Assembly: GCA_021160245.1 (NCBI GenBank)
Contig: JAGHCW010000200.1
Coordinates: 1-9,889 of the forward strand
Direction of reading: 5' to 3'
DNA: 9,889 bases
From: a bacterium
Lineage (GTDB): Bacteria > B130-G9
Part shown: one piece after another, positions 1 to 7,685 of the stretch
Layout of the letters: each line of letters starts with the position of its first letter
Position numbering within the stretch: the stretch's first letter is position 1
Position numbers and translations under genes: made by a program
Notes under the pieces: generated by a model
What the model was told of the DNA's origin: nothing
The model's input: the letters and a program-made list of their open reading frames with translations, nothing else
The model's database searches: none

Positions 1-1986
1 AGTGTCCGGCGAAGTCGTGGCGCTTGTCACCCATTCGGCAGTCTCAGCATCCGGAAGCGTCGCGCCGTAGCGGTAATGAAGCGCAACGTAGTCATAGTTA
101 TCGTCACCAAGATCGATTGTGAAAGCTATCTCGACGTTGGGTATTGTGACATATTCAGGCGACTCAGAACTCGAGAGCGAGAGCCTCGGATCGTAAAGGC
201 AGACAGCATCCGCCTCGCCGTCCGGCGCCTCGACGTTGCCAACCACATCTGTCCCACAAAGATAGAAGTTGTAATAGCCCGGCCCCATATCTGGCGCCCA
301 GTCGATCACGCCGGATGCAGCGTCAATCTCCATTCCTGTGTCGCGAAGAGTATCGTCAGCATTCCCATCGAGGTCGGAGTAAGTGTAATAAAGGTGAACG
401 TTGGCGATTCCGGTCAAGGCGTCGCTCGATTCAAAGGCGACGTTGATTGCCGGGTCATTAACCACGCTGTCCGCCTGAGCAGCCGTAACGGGTGGCGTTA
501 CGTCGTAGATGCACGAGGCGCTGGCGCCCGTTGGCGATTCGGTATTGCCCGCAACGTCTGTGGCAAGACTCCTGAAGTCATATATGCCCTCGCCATGCGG
601 GAACTCAAACTCATACGCGCCGTTCTCAACGCCTATCGAGTAGCCGCTCGTCCCGAAAGTATCGAACAGGCCAGAATCGGTCCAGTCGCCCCCATCGAAC
701 CGATACCAAAGGCCAACCTCTGCCACGCCCGACAGCGCGTCGTCTGCCGTATAGTCAATCGCCAATGGCAATGACCGTGTCTGCGTCATACAATCGACGG
801 TTGAATGAGGCGCGGTAGTGTCCAGCATAACGGTGTCGTCAGGCGCAGCAGGAGGAGTCTCAGCATTGCCGGCCCTGTCGGTTGAGATAGTCATCAGCTC
901 GATAGCGCCATCGCCGAAGACGGGGTCCAAATGAAATGCTCCCGATGTGCCTGCTTCCACCAGGCGAGAATCCGTCCAATTGTCATCGCCCGCGTATCTG
1001 AAATAGAGCCTCGTAGAAGCGACGCCAACACCGCTGTCCGACGTCTCGAATTCAACCTCGAAAGGCACAGTAGTTGTCCACTCATCGGCCGAACAGCTAG
1101 ACTGGGGCATGGTGTAGTCGGCGAACACGGTGGCATCGGCAACGGCCGGTGGGTCCTCAACGTTGCCCGCCTCGTCCAGCGACAGCGTGTAGAAACCATA
1201 CTCGCCCTCACCCTCAGAGAACGTGAACGAGAAAGAACCTGAGGCAGCCGCCTTCGTCTGGCCGGTATCCGTCCAGGCGCCGCTATCAAACTTATACCAA
1301 AGAGAAACCTCCGCCAGCTCGTAGTTGTCCGAGGCAGTGTAATTGACTGCGATTGAGGTCTGTTTGGTCACATCATCGCACGTGCAGCTCGATTGCGGCT
1401 TTGTGAGATCATAAACCAGCGTGCAGTCGGCCGCTGCCGGCGCGTCCTCAACGTTATCGTTGTTATCTGTGCAGAGCGTGTAGAGATCGTAAGTCCCCTC
1501 GCCCTCGGGCGCGTCGAAATCGAACGTGCCCGCCTCGCCGCCAGTCGCAAGGCCGCTGTCCGTCCAGGAACCACCATCAAATCTGAACCAGAGCGCCGTT
1601 GACTTGACGCCGCTCAACGCGTCACTTGCCGTGAAATCAACCGCAATCGGCGTCGCGCTGAAATACCCATCGGCGCTCGCGCTTGATGTCGGCGGCGCGT
1701 TGTCGAATATCGTGGTCGCATCGGGCGTTCCCGTCGCATCCTCAACGTTGCCAATCCTGTCAGTCGCTATCGTGTAGAAATCGTAAGTACCGTTGCCAGA
1801 ACTCAGCGTTGCGTTGAAGCTCCCATTGGCATCGCCCGAAGAGTCGATCTCGCTGTAGCCCCCGCCGTCAAACTGCATCCAAAGCGCAACCTCCGCCACG
1901 CCGGAATCATCGTCAGAGGACGTGTAATTGACCGTTATATCGTCCGATTGCGTCCCTCCGGGAGCGGTGCAACTCGACTCCGGCGC
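1..1986 (-). repeat. Tandem Ig-like sandwich repeats, six complete and one partial
   Basis: From residue 1629 the protein repeats a unit of 96-106 residues. Units begin near 1629, 1725, 1824, 1921, 2020, 2126 and 2228, the last cut by the window edge. Each has a P.SS (often SSC) opening, a strand like I.V.YTASD, then SGVA.V.LWYRFDGG.WTD, a TYDFYTIATD turn and AGNVE. The pattern matches bacterial Ig-like repeats in large surface proteins, where such arrays act as stalks or spacers. They follow the second beta-helix module, so they would separate the helices from whatever anchors the C-terminus. The sixth and seventh units are the most diverged. Confidence 0.82.
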
Positions 1987-4900
1987 CTCGTAATCGTCAT
2001 AGACAACGGGGCCGTCGAGCTCGCCTTCAGAGGGCATACGGTCGCTGCCGCCGTGTCCGTCGCTACATGCAAAATGGTATTGCGCAGTCCCCTCTTCCGG
2101 AATCGTCCCCGTCCACGCGTAAGTCCCGTCGGCAGCACTCCCAGAATCGAGCGTCATGTCGTGGGCCGACTCGTTCACGACGACCTCGATTGAACTCGGC
2201 GCATAGCTGTCCTCGCTGTAGTAATCGACTGTGAACGTGAAGTCCGTGTCGGTGCGCCCGTATTCGGGAGAATAGGATTGGTTGGACAGCTGCGGCCCAG
2301 AGAACTCGCGCTCGTAGTGGTAGCCCATATCCACCACTCCGCTATCCGGCGCCTGGTCCGTCCGCGTCGTCCGTGTATCAAGCCCATATTCCGAGGCGTC
2401 ATCGTCTCCTGCGTCAACACAAGGACTCTGATCGCCCTGCCCCGCCGCTGTTTGGCTCAGGTAGTACCCGGCAACGAAGAGCGGGTCCTCGTCGATATTC
2501 CCCTCACCTTCCCAGCCCCCCTCGATGTCGGAATAAGTGATGGTGATTGAACTGCTTGCCTCCACATAGAACTCATTAGGACTGTCTCCCCACAGGACTG
2601 AATTTATGACTGTCGCCGAATTGTCATCGTCCAAGTATATCCCACCGCCAGTGTCCCCTGCTGAGTTGCCCGTGAACGTATTGTTAAGAATGGTCGGGGA
2701 ACTGACCATGCAGTATATCCCGCCGCCGAGGCTGCCGGTCGCATTACGCGCTATCAAGTTATTCTCAATGGTCGGGGAACTGTTATAGCAGGCTATCCCG
2801 CCCCCCAGGTAGTCCGTCGAGTTGTCCGTGATCCTGTTGTTCACGATTGTTGGAGAACCGCCGCGGCCACCTAAGTATATCCCGCCGCCCCACGCCTCCG
2901 CGGAATTGCCGGTGATTGTGTTGTTCTCAATCATCGGGGAACTATTTTCTGAGGATATCCCGCCACGTTGCTTTGCCGAGTTGCCTGAGATCGTGTTGTT
3001 CTGAATAGTCGGGGAACTGTTGTAGAAGCAGCATATCCCGCCGCCGAAGAGGCCAGCTGAGTTCTCTGAGATTGTGTTTTTCTGAATCGTCGGCGAGCTA
3101 TCATGGCAATAAATCCCGCCGCCGCGGCCGTCGCCGTTCTGGTGTTCCGCCGAGTTGGCACTGATAGTGTTGTTGTCAATGGTCGGCGAACTGTTGTTGC
3201 AGCAGCATATCCCGCCGCCGCGTCCAGCGGTGTTATACGAGATCGTGTTGCTTGTGATAGTCGGCGAACTGTTATCGCAGAGCATCCCGCCGCCCCACCA
3301 CGCCGCGGCGTTGTCCGTGATCGTGTTCTTCGATATTGTTGGGGAGCTGTCGCCGCAGAATATACCGGCTCCACCGTCTGGCCATGAATCTCCCTCGACT
3401 GAATTGTTGGCAACCGTATTATTCGCTATGGTGGGAGAACTTTCGTAGCAGCACACGCCACCACCCTTTTCCTCCGCAGAATTGGCATAGACGGCATTGC
3501 CCTCAATCGTCGGCTCACTTCCCTCGCCACAGTAAATCCCTCCACCATTCGTGGCGCTGTTCTGGCTAATGGCGTTATCTCTAATGGTTGGCGAGCTTCC
3601 GAGGCAGTGAATGCCGCCGCCATTCGTGTCAGCAACGTTGTTGGATACTGTGTTGCTCTCGATTGTGGGCGAACTATTGCTGTAGCAGTATATCCCGCCA
3701 CCAGATCGCGCTGCCGAATTCCCGTCGAAGGTGTTCTGTGAAATCAACGGCGAGCTCTCATTGCAGAATATCCCCCCGCCGTCATAAGCGGTATTACTGG
3801 TGATGCTGCAATGCGTGATCTCGGGTGAACCTCCCGCCAGGCAAATTCCGCCTCCGTATTGGCCAGCCTCATTATCTGCGACTTCGTTGTCATCTATTCT
3901 GGGCGAACTGGCGTTGTAGCTTGCTATTCCTCCTCCGTGCTCTGCTGCCGAATTGTCCCCTATGGTATTCTGGGATATGTAAGGTGAACAGGTCTCAGAG
4001 CATGCGATTCCGCCGCCGTAGTATCCTGCAGAATTGCCTGTGATTGTGTTGTCCGTTATAGACGGCTGACTCGATGCTCCATGGCACTCTAGCCCCCCAC
4101 CATTCTCATAGGCTGCATTGAATCGGATCACGTTATATCGGATTGTCGGCGAGCTGTCCCAGCAGGCTATTCCGGCGGCCCAAGTTGCGATGTTATACTC
4201 GATTATATTGCTTTCTATCTCTATGGAGCTGCCGCTCCAGCAAGAGACTCCTCCGCCAGTGCGGTCTGCGGAATTGTGGGCGATGTAATTATTTCTGACG
4301 ATGAGTGAGCTCCCATTGCAGCAATAGACTCCGCCGCCGTCATCATCGTCGCCCGAGCCGTTGGCATTGCCGCCTGTTACCGTAAGCTCAGCAATCGTCA
4401 TATTGCTGACACCATCGCAGTACAGCACATGATAGGCACCCTCCTCCGCATCAAGGATCGATGTCTCCGCATCATCCCCAAGCAAGCAAACCCAACTCTC
4501 CATGTTCAGCGGGAATGTCTCGCCATTTGTGCTCGAGGCAAAAGTGCCGGCCAGCGCGTGGATCGCTACGGGATGCGCCTCGTCACCTGCCACCGACACA
4601 AGGGCGTGCGTGATCGTCAGCCAGGGGTGCTCCTCGCTACCATCGTTGCTGTCGTCGCCGTTCTCAGGATCGACGTAGTAATCCGACTCGTTCCCATAGA
4701 CCGTCGGGCCGTCGTATGCGCCTGAACTCGGATCGCGGTCACTGCCGCCGGCGCCGTCCTCAAAGTAGAAGTAGAACTCGTGATCGCCGGGCGAAAGCGT
4801 CGTGGAATAGGTGTAGTCGCTGTCGGCCCCGCTCCCATCCATCTCATGCGCCTCGTCATCGATATAGACATCCTTGACCGTTGGCTCGTCCCCGTCCTGA

Positions 4901-6870
4901 TCGTAGTAATGGACGCTATAGACAAACGTCGTGTCCGTCGTCCCAGAATCGGGATTGACATCGCCTTCGGATAGCTGAGGCGCGTAGTTGCCGCCCTCGG
5001 TCGGATAGTGATAGCCCATGTCAACCGTGCCGCTGTCGTAAGTGCCGCTGACCTGCGTCGTCCTGTCGTCAAGCCCCGCGTCCTCAGCCGACTGGCTCCC
5101 CGCGTCTATACAAGGGCTATCCGTATCGAGATAGTAATCCCCGTGCGGCCCCGTCACAAAGTCAGGATTCTCATGTATGTTACCCTCCCCCTCGTCCTCA
5201 TCCTCAATGCAGCAATAAGTAGCGGAGCAGCCGTGAAGATCGTCGCCATTGGCCCAGATTATACAATCGGTGATCGGGGAGGAGTGTTCGCCTTGAGAGT
5301 AGATGATCCCTCCGGTGTTCTCGCTTATGGTGTTGTTCCGCACAGTTGGCCAATAGTCCTTACAGTCGCCGTATATCCCCCCACCTGTGCTCGCGGAGTT
5401 GTCATGGATGATGTTGTTTTGAATGATGGCGGAGCCGCTGCAGCGGATCCCACCACCGTAAGTGCCCGCCGAGTTGCTGTATATCACGTTGTTTTCTATT
5501 AGCGCCGAGCACGTGCAGTATATCCCGCCACCATATGAAGCCGAATTGCCGGATATCGTGTTTTCCTTGATCTCGGGGGAACCGGATGTGCAGTATACTC
5601 CGGCCCCTAAATACGACGCGTTGTCAGCTATTGCGTTGTCAGCTATCTCGGGTGAGCTGTCCAGTTCGGAGTATATTCCTCCGCCTTGTAGCTGATATTG
5701 TGTTCCGTAATTGCCGGTGATCGAGTTACCCACTATGTCCGGAGAACTATCATCCGTGCAGAAAATACCTGCGCCCCTCGCCTTGCTGCCCGTTGCTTGG
5801 TTCGCCGATACGTCATTGTCCTGGATGGTTGGTGAGCAGTTGTCTTCGCAGTATATTCCCCCTCCGCGCTGTGCGGAGTTTTCCCGTATTGTGTTATTCG
5901 TGATGGCAGGCGAACAATTATCAAGGCAATAGACGGCCCCTCCATAATCCCCAGCAGAGTTGTCATTGAGTATATTGGCATTGATGATCGGCAGGCAGCT
6001 GTCCTCACAGAATACAGCGCCACCGTATCTATAAGCTTCGTTGCCCACAACTGTGTTATTTGCTATTGTGGGGCTGCTGTGAAAACAATTTATGCCTCCG
6101 CCCCCTTTACCAGTGGTGCCTCCATTATTGCTTGTAATCGTATTGCTCTCGATTGTCGGAGAACTGTAATAGCACGACACACCGCCACCATAGTCACCTG
6201 CGCTGTTTCCGTTGATCGTATTGTCCGTGATGTCGGGCGAGCTGTATCGGCACGAGATTCCACCACCGTCTTCGTCCGCTACGTTTGCGGAGATGACATT
6301 GCCTTCAATGACAGGGGAGCCATAATAGCAGTATATCCCGCCGCCGTGGGCATCATTTCCCTCCGTGGAGTTCGCCGTGATGATGTTCCCTTGAATCGTC
6401 GGAGAGCTATACCACGAGTGAATGCCAGCGCCTCTCTTGTCATTGTCATTGGGTCCATCGGCATACCCACCCGTTATCGTGAGCTCCACAATGCTGAGGT
6501 TATCGACCTCGTGGCAGTAGATGAGGTGATAGGCTCCTTCCTCGGCGTCGAGGATTGTGGTTTCTGGGTCATCCCCAACGAGACAGACCCAGCTCTGCAT
6601 GTTGAGCGGATATGTCTCGCCGTTGGTTGAGGCGGCGTAGGTGCCGGCGGCAACGTGGATCGTGTGGGCATTGCCGTCGCTGCCGGGATTATTCGAGGCG
6701 ATCCAATCGAGGGCGTGCGTGATCGTCCGCCAGGGACTCTCTTCGGTCCCATAGTTGTTGTCATGTCCAGTATCTGCATCGACGTAATAATCCGCGGCCG
6801 TGCTGAAGCAGACAGCCCCCAGAGATAGCAACACAGAAATGAACAACACAAAAGCAAACTTAACCTTCAT
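1..6870 (-). CDS. Giant secreted beta-helix / Ig-like repeat protein, C-terminus beyond window
   Basis: The frame is open for 2,290 codons from the ATG at 6870-6868 to the left edge with no stop, so the gene is longer than the window shows. Residues 1-26 are a signal peptide: basic start MKVK, hydrophobic core to about 20, likely cleavage near STA-A at 25/26. Cys21 lacks a good lipobox. Order: N-cap 27-130 (YYVD, PW.TI, LDAEEGAY; DUF1565/pectate-lyase-like); beta-helix A about 131-548; C-cap with SPCIDAG and VDMGYHY (about 565-623); sandwich domain about 628-726; second N-cap 731-832; helix B about 833-1428; C-cap SPCVDAG/VDMGYHY; second sandwich about 1526-1626; then Ig-like repeats from 1629. 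No catalytic residues of a polysaccharide lyase are recognisable, so an adhesive, structural or glycan-binding surface role is inference. Gly, Asn, Ser and Asp are abundant and Lys is scarce in the helices. A strong ribosome site sets the start. The cell-wall or outer-membrane anchor, if any, lies outside the window. Confidence 0.93.
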   Translation of the reverse strand, partial: MKVKFAFVLFISVLLSLGAVCFSTAADYYVDADTGHDNNYGTEESPWRTITHALDWIASNNPGSDGNAHTIHVAAGTYAASTNGETYPLNMQSWVCLVGDDPETTILDAEEGAYHLIYCHEVDNLSIVELTITGGYADGPNDNDKRGAGIHSWYSSPTIQGNIITANSTEGNDAHGGGIYCYYGSPVIEGNVISANVADEDGGGISCRYSSPDITDNTINGNSAGDYGGGVSCYYSSPTIESNTITSNNGGTTGKGGGGINCFHSSPTIANNTVVGNEAYRYGGAVFCEDSCLPIINANILNDNSAGDYGGAVYCLDNCSPAITNNTIRENSAQRGGGIYCEDNCSPTIQDNDVSANQATGSKARGAGIFCTDDSSPDIVGNSITGNYGTQYQLQGGGIYSELDSSPEIADNAIADNASYLGAGVYCTSGSPEIKENTISGNSASYGGGIYCTCSALIENNVIYSNSAGTYGGGIRCSGSAIIQNNIIHDNSASTGGGIYGDCKDYWPTVRNNTISENTGGIIYSQGEHSSPITDCIIWANGDDLHGCSATYCCIEDEDEGEGNIHENPDFVTGPHGDYYLDTDSPCIDAGSQSAEDAGLDDRTTQVSGTYDSGTVDMGYHYPTEGGNYAPQLSEGDVNPDSGTTDTTFVYSVHYYDQDGDEPTVKDVYIDDEAHEMDGSGADSDYTYSTTLSPGDHEFYFYFEDGAGGSDRDPSSGAYDGPTVYGNESDYYVDPENGDDSNDGSEEHPWLTITHALVSVAGDEAHPVAIHALAGTFASSTNGETFPLNMESWVCLLGDDAETSILDAEEGAYHVLYCDGVSNMTIAELTVTGGNANGSGDDDDGGGVYCCNGSSLIVRNNYIAHNSADRTGGGVSCWSGSSIEIESNIIEYNIATWAAGIACWDSSPTIRYNVIRFNAAYENGGGLECHGASSQPSITDNTITGNSAGYYGGGIACSETCSPYISQNTIGDNSAAEHGGGIASYNASSPRIDDNEVADNEAGQYGGGICLAGGSPEITHCSITSNTAYDGGGIFCNESSPLISQNTFDGNSAARSGGGIYCYSNSSPTIESNTVSNNVADTNGGGIHCLGSSPTIRDNAISQNSATNGGGIYCGEGSEPTIEGNAVYANSAEEKGGGVCCYESSPTIANNTVANNSVEGDSWPDGGAGIFCGDSSPTISKNTITDNAAAWWGGGMLCDNSSPTITSNTISYNTAGRGGGICCCNNSSPTIDNNTISANSAEHQNGDGRGGGIYCHDSSPTIQKNTISENSAGLFGGGICCFYNSSPTIQNNTISGNSAKQRGGISSENSSPMIENNTITGNSAEAWGGGIYLGGRGGSPTIVNNRITDNSTDYLGGGIACYNSSPTIENNLIARNATGSLGGGIYCMVSSPTILNNTFTGNSAGDTGGGIYLDDDNSATVINSVLWGDSPNEFYVEASSSITITYSDIEGGWEGEGNIDEDPLFVAGYYLSQTAAGQGDQSPCVDAGDDDASEYGLDTRTTRTDQAPDSGVVDMGYHYEREFSGPQLSNQSYSPEYGRTDTDFTFTVDYYSEDSYAPSSIEVVVNESAHDMTLDSGSAADGTYAWTGTIPEEGTAQYHFACSDGHGGSDRMPSEGELDGPVVYDDYEAPESSCTAPGGTQSDDITVNYTSSDDDSGVAEVALWMQFDGGGYSEIDSSGDANGSFNATLSSGNGTYDFYTIATDRIGNVEDATGTPDATTIFDNAPPTSSASADGYFSATPIAVDFTASDALSGVKSTALWFRFDGGSWTDSGLATGGEAGTFDFDAPEGEGTYDLYTLCTDNNDNVEDAPAAADCTLVYDLTKPQSSCTCDDVTKQTSIAVNYTASDNYELAEVSLWYKFDSGAWTDTGQTKAAASGSFSFTFSEGEGEYGFYTLSLDEAGNVEDPPAVADATVFADYTMPQSSCSADEWTTTVPFEVEFETSDSGVGVASTRLYFRYAGDDNWTDSRLVEAGTSGAFHLDPVFGDGAIELMTISTDRAGNAETPPAAPDDTVMLDTTAPHSTVDCMTQTRSLPLAIDYTADDALSGVAEVGLWYRFDGGDWTDSGLFDTFGTSGYSIGVENGAYEFEFPHGEGIYDFRSLATDVAGNTESPTGASASCIYDVTPPVTAAQADSVVNDPAINVAFESSDALTGIANVHLYYTYSDLDGNADDTLRDTGMEIDAASGVIDWAPDMGPGYYNFYLCGTDVVGNVEAPDGEADAVCLYDPRLSLSSSESPEYVTIPNVEIAFTIDLGDDNYDYVALHYRYGATLPDAETAEWVTSATTSPDT
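2587..4374 (-). repeat. Beta-helix B: about 22 coils of roughly 26 residues
   Basis: Residues about 833-1428 repeat the same coil as helix A, with cysteines at 850, 877, 903, 929, 957, 1036, 1062, 1089, 1114, 1141, 1172, 1198, 1223, 1255, 1281, 1361 and 1387. The long run 1036-1281 has a cysteine in every coil. Several coils have doubled or tripled cysteines (850-851, 1140-1141, 1222-1224, 1280-1281). Four coils replace the ladder cysteine with Ser or Leu (near 984, 1306, 1333 and 1413), and in one it is shifted by one residue (1010). Seven additional coils relative to helix A point to extension by coil duplication. Confidence 0.88.
5227..6480 (-). repeat. Beta-helix A: about 15 coils of roughly 26 residues
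   Basis: Residues about 131-548 repeat a unit close to GGGIYC..SSPTI..NTI..NSA. Cysteines in the GGGIxC position fall at residues 181, 207, 233, 262, 288, 315, 341, 371, 427, 452 and 477, a spacing of 25-30 residues (about 78 bp). Invariant glycines mark turns, the Ile/Val positions should face the core, and the Asn positions resemble the asparagine ladders of known parallel beta-helices. Coils 1, 10, 14 and 15 lack the ladder cysteine. The fold assignment rests on the repeat pattern alone and is strong. The ligand is unknown. Confidence 0.88.
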
Positions 6871-6877
6871 GGCGATA

Positions 6878-6882
6878 CCTCC
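6878..6882 (-). promoter_or_regulatory. Shine-Dalgarno site of the giant gene
   Basis: On the minus strand GGAGG lies seven bases before the ATG at 6870. Together with the signal peptide that follows directly, this fixes the start. Confidence 0.85.
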
Positions 6883-6893
6883 ATCTTTCACGC

Positions 6894-6903
6894 CTTATAT
6901 AAG
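6894..6903. promoter_or_regulatory. Perfect palindrome CTTATATAAG ahead of the giant gene
   Basis: This 10-base perfect palindrome is centred about 28 bases before the giant gene's start, in the 69-bp gap after the 151-residue gene. It contains a TATATA core that could serve as a -10 element, but I see no convincing -35 at the right distance. An operator half-site pair or chance AT-rich sequence are equally possible. Confidence 0.25.
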
Positions 6904-6939
6904 CGGACCATTCTGCACTTCCTGCCCTGGTCTGCCTCG

Positions 6940-7395
6940 TCACAACCCCGAGGATTTATAGACTATCTTTATCACCCAGCCAACTGCTGCCGCTACAAGG
7001 GCGATCATTAGAATCGTGTTGACTACCGGTATGGCAGACGGGCCAAGCATCCCCCACATAATAAGCGCGAGTCCAGCTCCGATAAAGGCGCCGAAGATGG
7101 CGCCGACAACCACTATGCCGGACCCCACACCTGAAATGCCACCGATGAGAGCGCCAAGCAATACCATCAGAACCAGCAGGCGGCGCTGGTCTGATGAGGA
7201 GTCCTCATCAATGATTCCGCTCCTGATCTGCCTTCCGCCCCTGGTCTGCATTCCAGTCGGTTCCTGGACAGGCATGAGTTCGACACGGCAGGAGTTGAGA
7301 GGCCATCCTAGCTGTTGGCAAGCGTCCGAAGAGAGAATGGCCTCAATTTCTGCCTTCTCTTTTGTGATTAGATTCGTTATGCGGTATCGAGGCAT
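6940..7395 (-). CDS. Small membrane protein with soluble N-terminal domain, unknown function
   Basis: This protein has 151 residues. Residues 1-45 form a soluble segment (YRITNL at 4-9, then EAILSSDACQQLGW around 18-31 and a second Cys at 36). It resembles a small domain common in uncharacterised bacterial proteins, in which an EA.SA..AC..LGW.....C pattern recurs; that comparison is from memory. Residues 46-72 are a polar, charged linker. Three hydrophobic segments follow at about 73-94, 95-116 and 123-145, the first two rich in small residues and glycine (GALIGGISGVGSG), like tightly packed or oligomerising helices. No catalytic motif is visible. The start has GAGAGG eight bases upstream, and the only other ATG codons are deep inside. 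It precedes the giant secreted-protein gene by 69 bp on the same strand with no terminator between, so co-transcription is likely. A membrane partner role for the giant protein is speculation. Confidence 0.8.
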   Translation of the reverse strand: MPRYRITNLITKEKAEIEAILSSDACQQLGWPLNSCRVELMPVQEPTGMQTRGGRQIRSGIIDEDSSSDQRRLLVLMVLLGALIGGISGVGSGIVVVGAIFGAFIGAGLALIMWGMLGPSAIPVVNTILMIALVAAAVGWVIKIVYKSSGL

Positions 7396-7460
7396 CAGTC
7401 CTGCCTCTCAACTGATGGAATGCCAGAAGTAAATAACGCAAAAACAAACTCGCTTCTCAT
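7395..7460 (-). CDS. 21-codon leader ORF resembling a signal-peptide start, possibly a relic
   Basis: The ORF reads MRSEFVFALFTSGIPSVERQD then TGA. GGAGG stands seven bases before its ATG, the same arrangement as in the giant gene. The TGA shares its final A with the ATG of the 151-residue gene, which suits translational coupling. The first 12 residues resemble the giant protein's signal-peptide start (MKVKFAFVLFIS against MRSEFVFALFTS). By hand count, codons 4-12 match at 21 of 27 bases. It could be a genuine leader peptide, the 5' remnant of a decayed secreted-protein gene, or a chance ORF under a good ribosome site. Confidence 0.4.
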   Translation of the reverse strand: MRSEFVFALFTSGIPSVERQD

Positions 7461-7467
7461 AGTAACG

Positions 7468-7472
7468 CCTCC
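7468..7472 (-). promoter_or_regulatory. Strong Shine-Dalgarno site ahead of the 21-codon ORF
   Basis: Minus-strand GGAGG lies seven bases from the ATG at 7460. A site this good in front of so short an ORF is the main reason to take the ORF seriously. Confidence 0.55.
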
Positions 7473-7634
7473 GCCCTTACAAAAGATGATAGACCCCCTG
7501 AAACTGGCGATCCTCTGACGAACGAGAACGTTCCCTCGCAAGAACCGCGCACATCTCAGAGCTTTAACTCTCGTAACCCAATCATCGAACCACAGATTTA
7601 CTTTTCTATCAACACCTTTCCCGGTCTCACCCGA

Positions 7635-7652
7635 ATTGTCCGCAGGGACAAT
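7635..7652. repeat. Perfect 7-bp inverted repeat with 4-base loop
   Basis: ATTGTCC and GGACAAT flank a GCAG loop, forming a clean hairpin on either strand. No T-run follows on either side, so it is not a standard intrinsic terminator. It lies about 175 bases upstream of the 21-codon ORF and could fall in its 5' untranslated region or be a binding site. Confidence 0.45.
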
Positions 7653-7685
7653 GCGTTGTGCGTCAGACTACAGGAGTCGCAGTAT

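Larger units (their letters stand above)
1987..6792 (-). repeat. Internal duplication: two N-cap/helix/C-cap/sandwich modules
   Basis: Module A (residues 27-730, about 4681-6792) and module B (731-1628, about 1987-4680) have the same domain order. Matching landmarks are YYVD, PW.TITHAL, STNGET.PLNM.SWVCL, ILDAEEGAYH, ELT.TGG, SPC.DAG, VDMGYHY, PQLS, GGSDR and DGP.VY. The N-caps are the most similar part, and similarity is visible in the DNA (for example 6541-6620 against 4441-4520). The helix differs in length, about 15 coils in A and 22 in B. This shows an old in-frame duplication followed by gain or loss of coils. Confidence 0.85.

Noticed and set aside
76-774. Long plus-strand open frame (232 codons) antisense to the giant gene
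   Set aside because: It lies opposite the continuous minus-strand frame, whose repeats and domains stay in register here. The plus-strand translation has no recognisable domain and no good ribosome site.
2587-6480. CRISPR-like or satellite repeat array
   Set aside because: The ~78-bp periodicity is degenerate, keeps the reading frame and encodes beta-helix coils. There are no identical repeats with unique spacers.
2606-6630. Series of plus- and minus-frame ORFs with repeated IPPP or SPTI-like shadows across the beta-helix region
   Set aside because: Their internal repetition only mirrors the ~78-bp coil repeats of the giant gene read in other frames.
6805-6870. Lipoprotein signal peptide with Cys21
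   Set aside because: The preceding residues GAV do not make a normal lipobox (Val just before Cys), and a standard cleavage site near residue 25 fits better.
7523-7538. GAACGTTC palindrome reminiscent of an SOS box
   Set aside because: The half-sites lack the four-base spacing of the GAAC-N4-GTTC type, and no SOS gene is nearby.
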